This document shows positions 63,067 to 64,000 of a stretch of 64,000 nucleotides of DNA, piece by piece. Numbering within the stretch: the stretch's first letter is position 1; each line of letters starts with the position of its first letter. This stretch comes from Eukaryota sp. TZLM1-RC (Eukaryota > Metamonada: BaSk clade). The notes beneath the pieces were generated by a model that worked only from the letters and a program-made list of their open reading frames with translations, ran no database searches and had not been told where the DNA came from. Location: NCBI GenBank assembly GCA_040285825.1, contig JAUPSS010000004.1, forward strand, positions 4,595,658 through 4,659,657. The letters are read 5' to 3'. The translations under genes and the position numbers were made by a program.

Positions 63067-63328
63067 CTATTTCATTAACCAAAGGTTAGTATTTTCTTGA
63101 AACTCATAATAAAAATGATAAAGGTATTGTTCAGTAATGTAACAACGATGTTCTTTGACAATATACGTTTCTATAAAAACACAACACATTCACATTTATT
63201 CTTTGGTTTTTCCTTTTCATATATTTAGTTTCTATTGCTGATCACAAAAATATGTTGGTACAAAACTTCATATATTTATTTCATTCTTATCAAATAGTTT
63301 TGTATTCGTATTCACAACATATATAACA

Positions 63329-64000
63329 ATGACTCTGGACTCCTTATTGGATCGCAGGATTCAGTGGGTTAAGGGCCTTTCTTCTGATGCCACAGCCACC
63401 AATTTTACCAATACCATATCTTCTAATCGGAACAAACCTCAGAGCAAAACCACTGATGACTTCGAACTTCCCAAAAAACCATTATATCCATACAATAGAA
63501 TCAACCAATGGTTATCTTTTCCAAAACCACTTTCACACACTGCTGGTCTTCGCAAGTATGTTGTCGCCATCTACCCTTCACCATAGCATCGGCAACACCT
63601 GCTTTCTTAATGCTTCTTTACAAGTTTTATTAAACCTCCCACCACTAGTACAGTTTCTACAAGCAGACCACAGTAATTGCTCAAAGGTAGGCTTTTGTTC
63701 TCTTTGTGCCATCCGCAAGCTATCTGCCTTGGCTCATTCGAAACCTTGCATTATCCCCAAGCAAATCACCTCAAACATCAGGGCTATTCGGAAATCATTT
63801 CGAATTGGCAGACAAGAAGATGCACACGAATTCTTTCTTTCTCTTTTTGGCCATATGCAAGATTGTATTACAGGAGGTACCAAATGTGAACGCAAGTTAC
63901 CTCCAAGGGTGCCCTTCACTAGTGCAGTCCATCAGCTGTTTGGCTTTTTCTTGTCATCTAATGTGTTGTGTTTGCAATGTGATCATTTATCAAGAATTTA
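63329..64000 (+). CDS. Ubiquitin-specific protease (USP/UCH family), 5' part, one 31-nt intron
   Basis: The coding sequence is join(63329..63555, 63587..>64000), running off the window. After a 70-residue Ser/Thr/Asn-rich leader comes the catalytic Cys box, restored by splicing: GLRNIGNTCFLNASLQVLL (Cys at residue 81). Then HSNCSK, FCSLCAIRKL, FRIGRQEDAHEFFLSLFGHM (QQDAHEF box) and FGFFLSSNVLCLQCDH, the start of the zinc-binding Cys pairs. The order and spacing resemble USP36/USP42-type enzymes, which remove ubiquitin from proteins. The His box lies beyond the window. Without splicing the frame stops at 63586. Confidence 0.9.
63556..63586 (+). other. 31-nt spliceosomal intron in the USP gene
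   Basis: Begins GTATGT and ends TTCACCATAG. Removal creates the invariant N-I-G-N-T-C-F catalytic box across the junction. Confidence 0.9.

Larger units (their letters stand above)
62605..63328. other. Intergenic region with a direct repeat
   Basis: Contains two copies of a roughly 110-bp segment (62769-62880 and 62956-63066). The rest is AT-rich, without a recognised gene. Confidence 0.6.

Noticed and set aside
1-64000. CRISPR arrays, bacterial operons, Shine-Dalgarno sites or rRNA genes
   Set aside because: No regularly spaced short repeats, no rRNA-like sequence, and all gene content and intron evidence is eukaryotic.

Overview
The window is nuclear DNA of a unicellular eukaryote. It is AT-rich, gene-dense on both strands and nearly intron-free. 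It encodes eukaryote-specific proteins: a MON1-like Rab7 GEF subunit, SYS1, lipin, the RAD1 clamp subunit, ASCC1, a U-box/TPR protein, a USP and a REJ/GPS protein. It also has a eukaryotic tRNA-Val and several eukaryotic retrotransposon families. Four very short introns (28, 28, 30 and 31 nt) can be placed because splicing restores family-conserved residues. They begin GTTTGT or GTATGT and end in a fixed 10-nt tail, YTNAYNNNAG. Such introns recall intron-poor protists such as metamonads, but the species cannot be named from the sequence.

Layout. 0-14.9 kb is a host gene block. It holds an RCC1/LRR pseudogene, a Rap1-type Myb protein, a secreted Zn-dependent phospholipase C/P1-nuclease-like protein, a MON1-like protein, a six-hairpin glycosidase, SYS1, ASCC1 flanked by two Fanzor (eukaryotic TnpB) relics, lipin, RAD1 head-to-head with a helical protein, and an RRM protein. 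15-23.8 kb is a Ty3/gypsy chromovirus (15697-23065) with 154-bp LTRs and a 4-bp target duplication, inserted into an older non-LTR retrotransposon. 24.3-27 kb holds a U-box/TPR gene and a small membrane protein gene. 27.4-30.9 kb is a near-full-length non-LTR element (family A). 31.1-33.1 kb is an RCC1/LRR gene. 35.1 kb is tRNA-Val(AAC). 35.3-38.3 kb is more non-LTR debris. 38.5-41 kb is a secreted GH31 glucosidase. 42-54.5 kb is a recent 5.75-kb tandem duplication carrying a large REJ/GPS single-pass surface protein and the 5' end of a divergent MMPL/RND transporter. 56.9-62.6 kb is a nested nest: a family A insertion with an 11-bp target duplication inside a family B element, next to a DDE transposase remnant. 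The last 0.7 kb starts a ubiquitin-specific protease.

The genes do not form one pathway. Several deal with endomembranes or secretion (MON1-like, SYS1, secreted hydrolases), lipids (lipin, MMPL, PLC-like) and surface or adhesion (REJ/GPS). The main themes are tiny introns, layered transposon insertions with readable target duplications, Fanzor remnants and a fresh duplication. Many transposon copies, and both REJ copies, are broken by single-base changes, often at homopolymers. Most other host genes are open. Real decay and consensus errors cannot be separated here.
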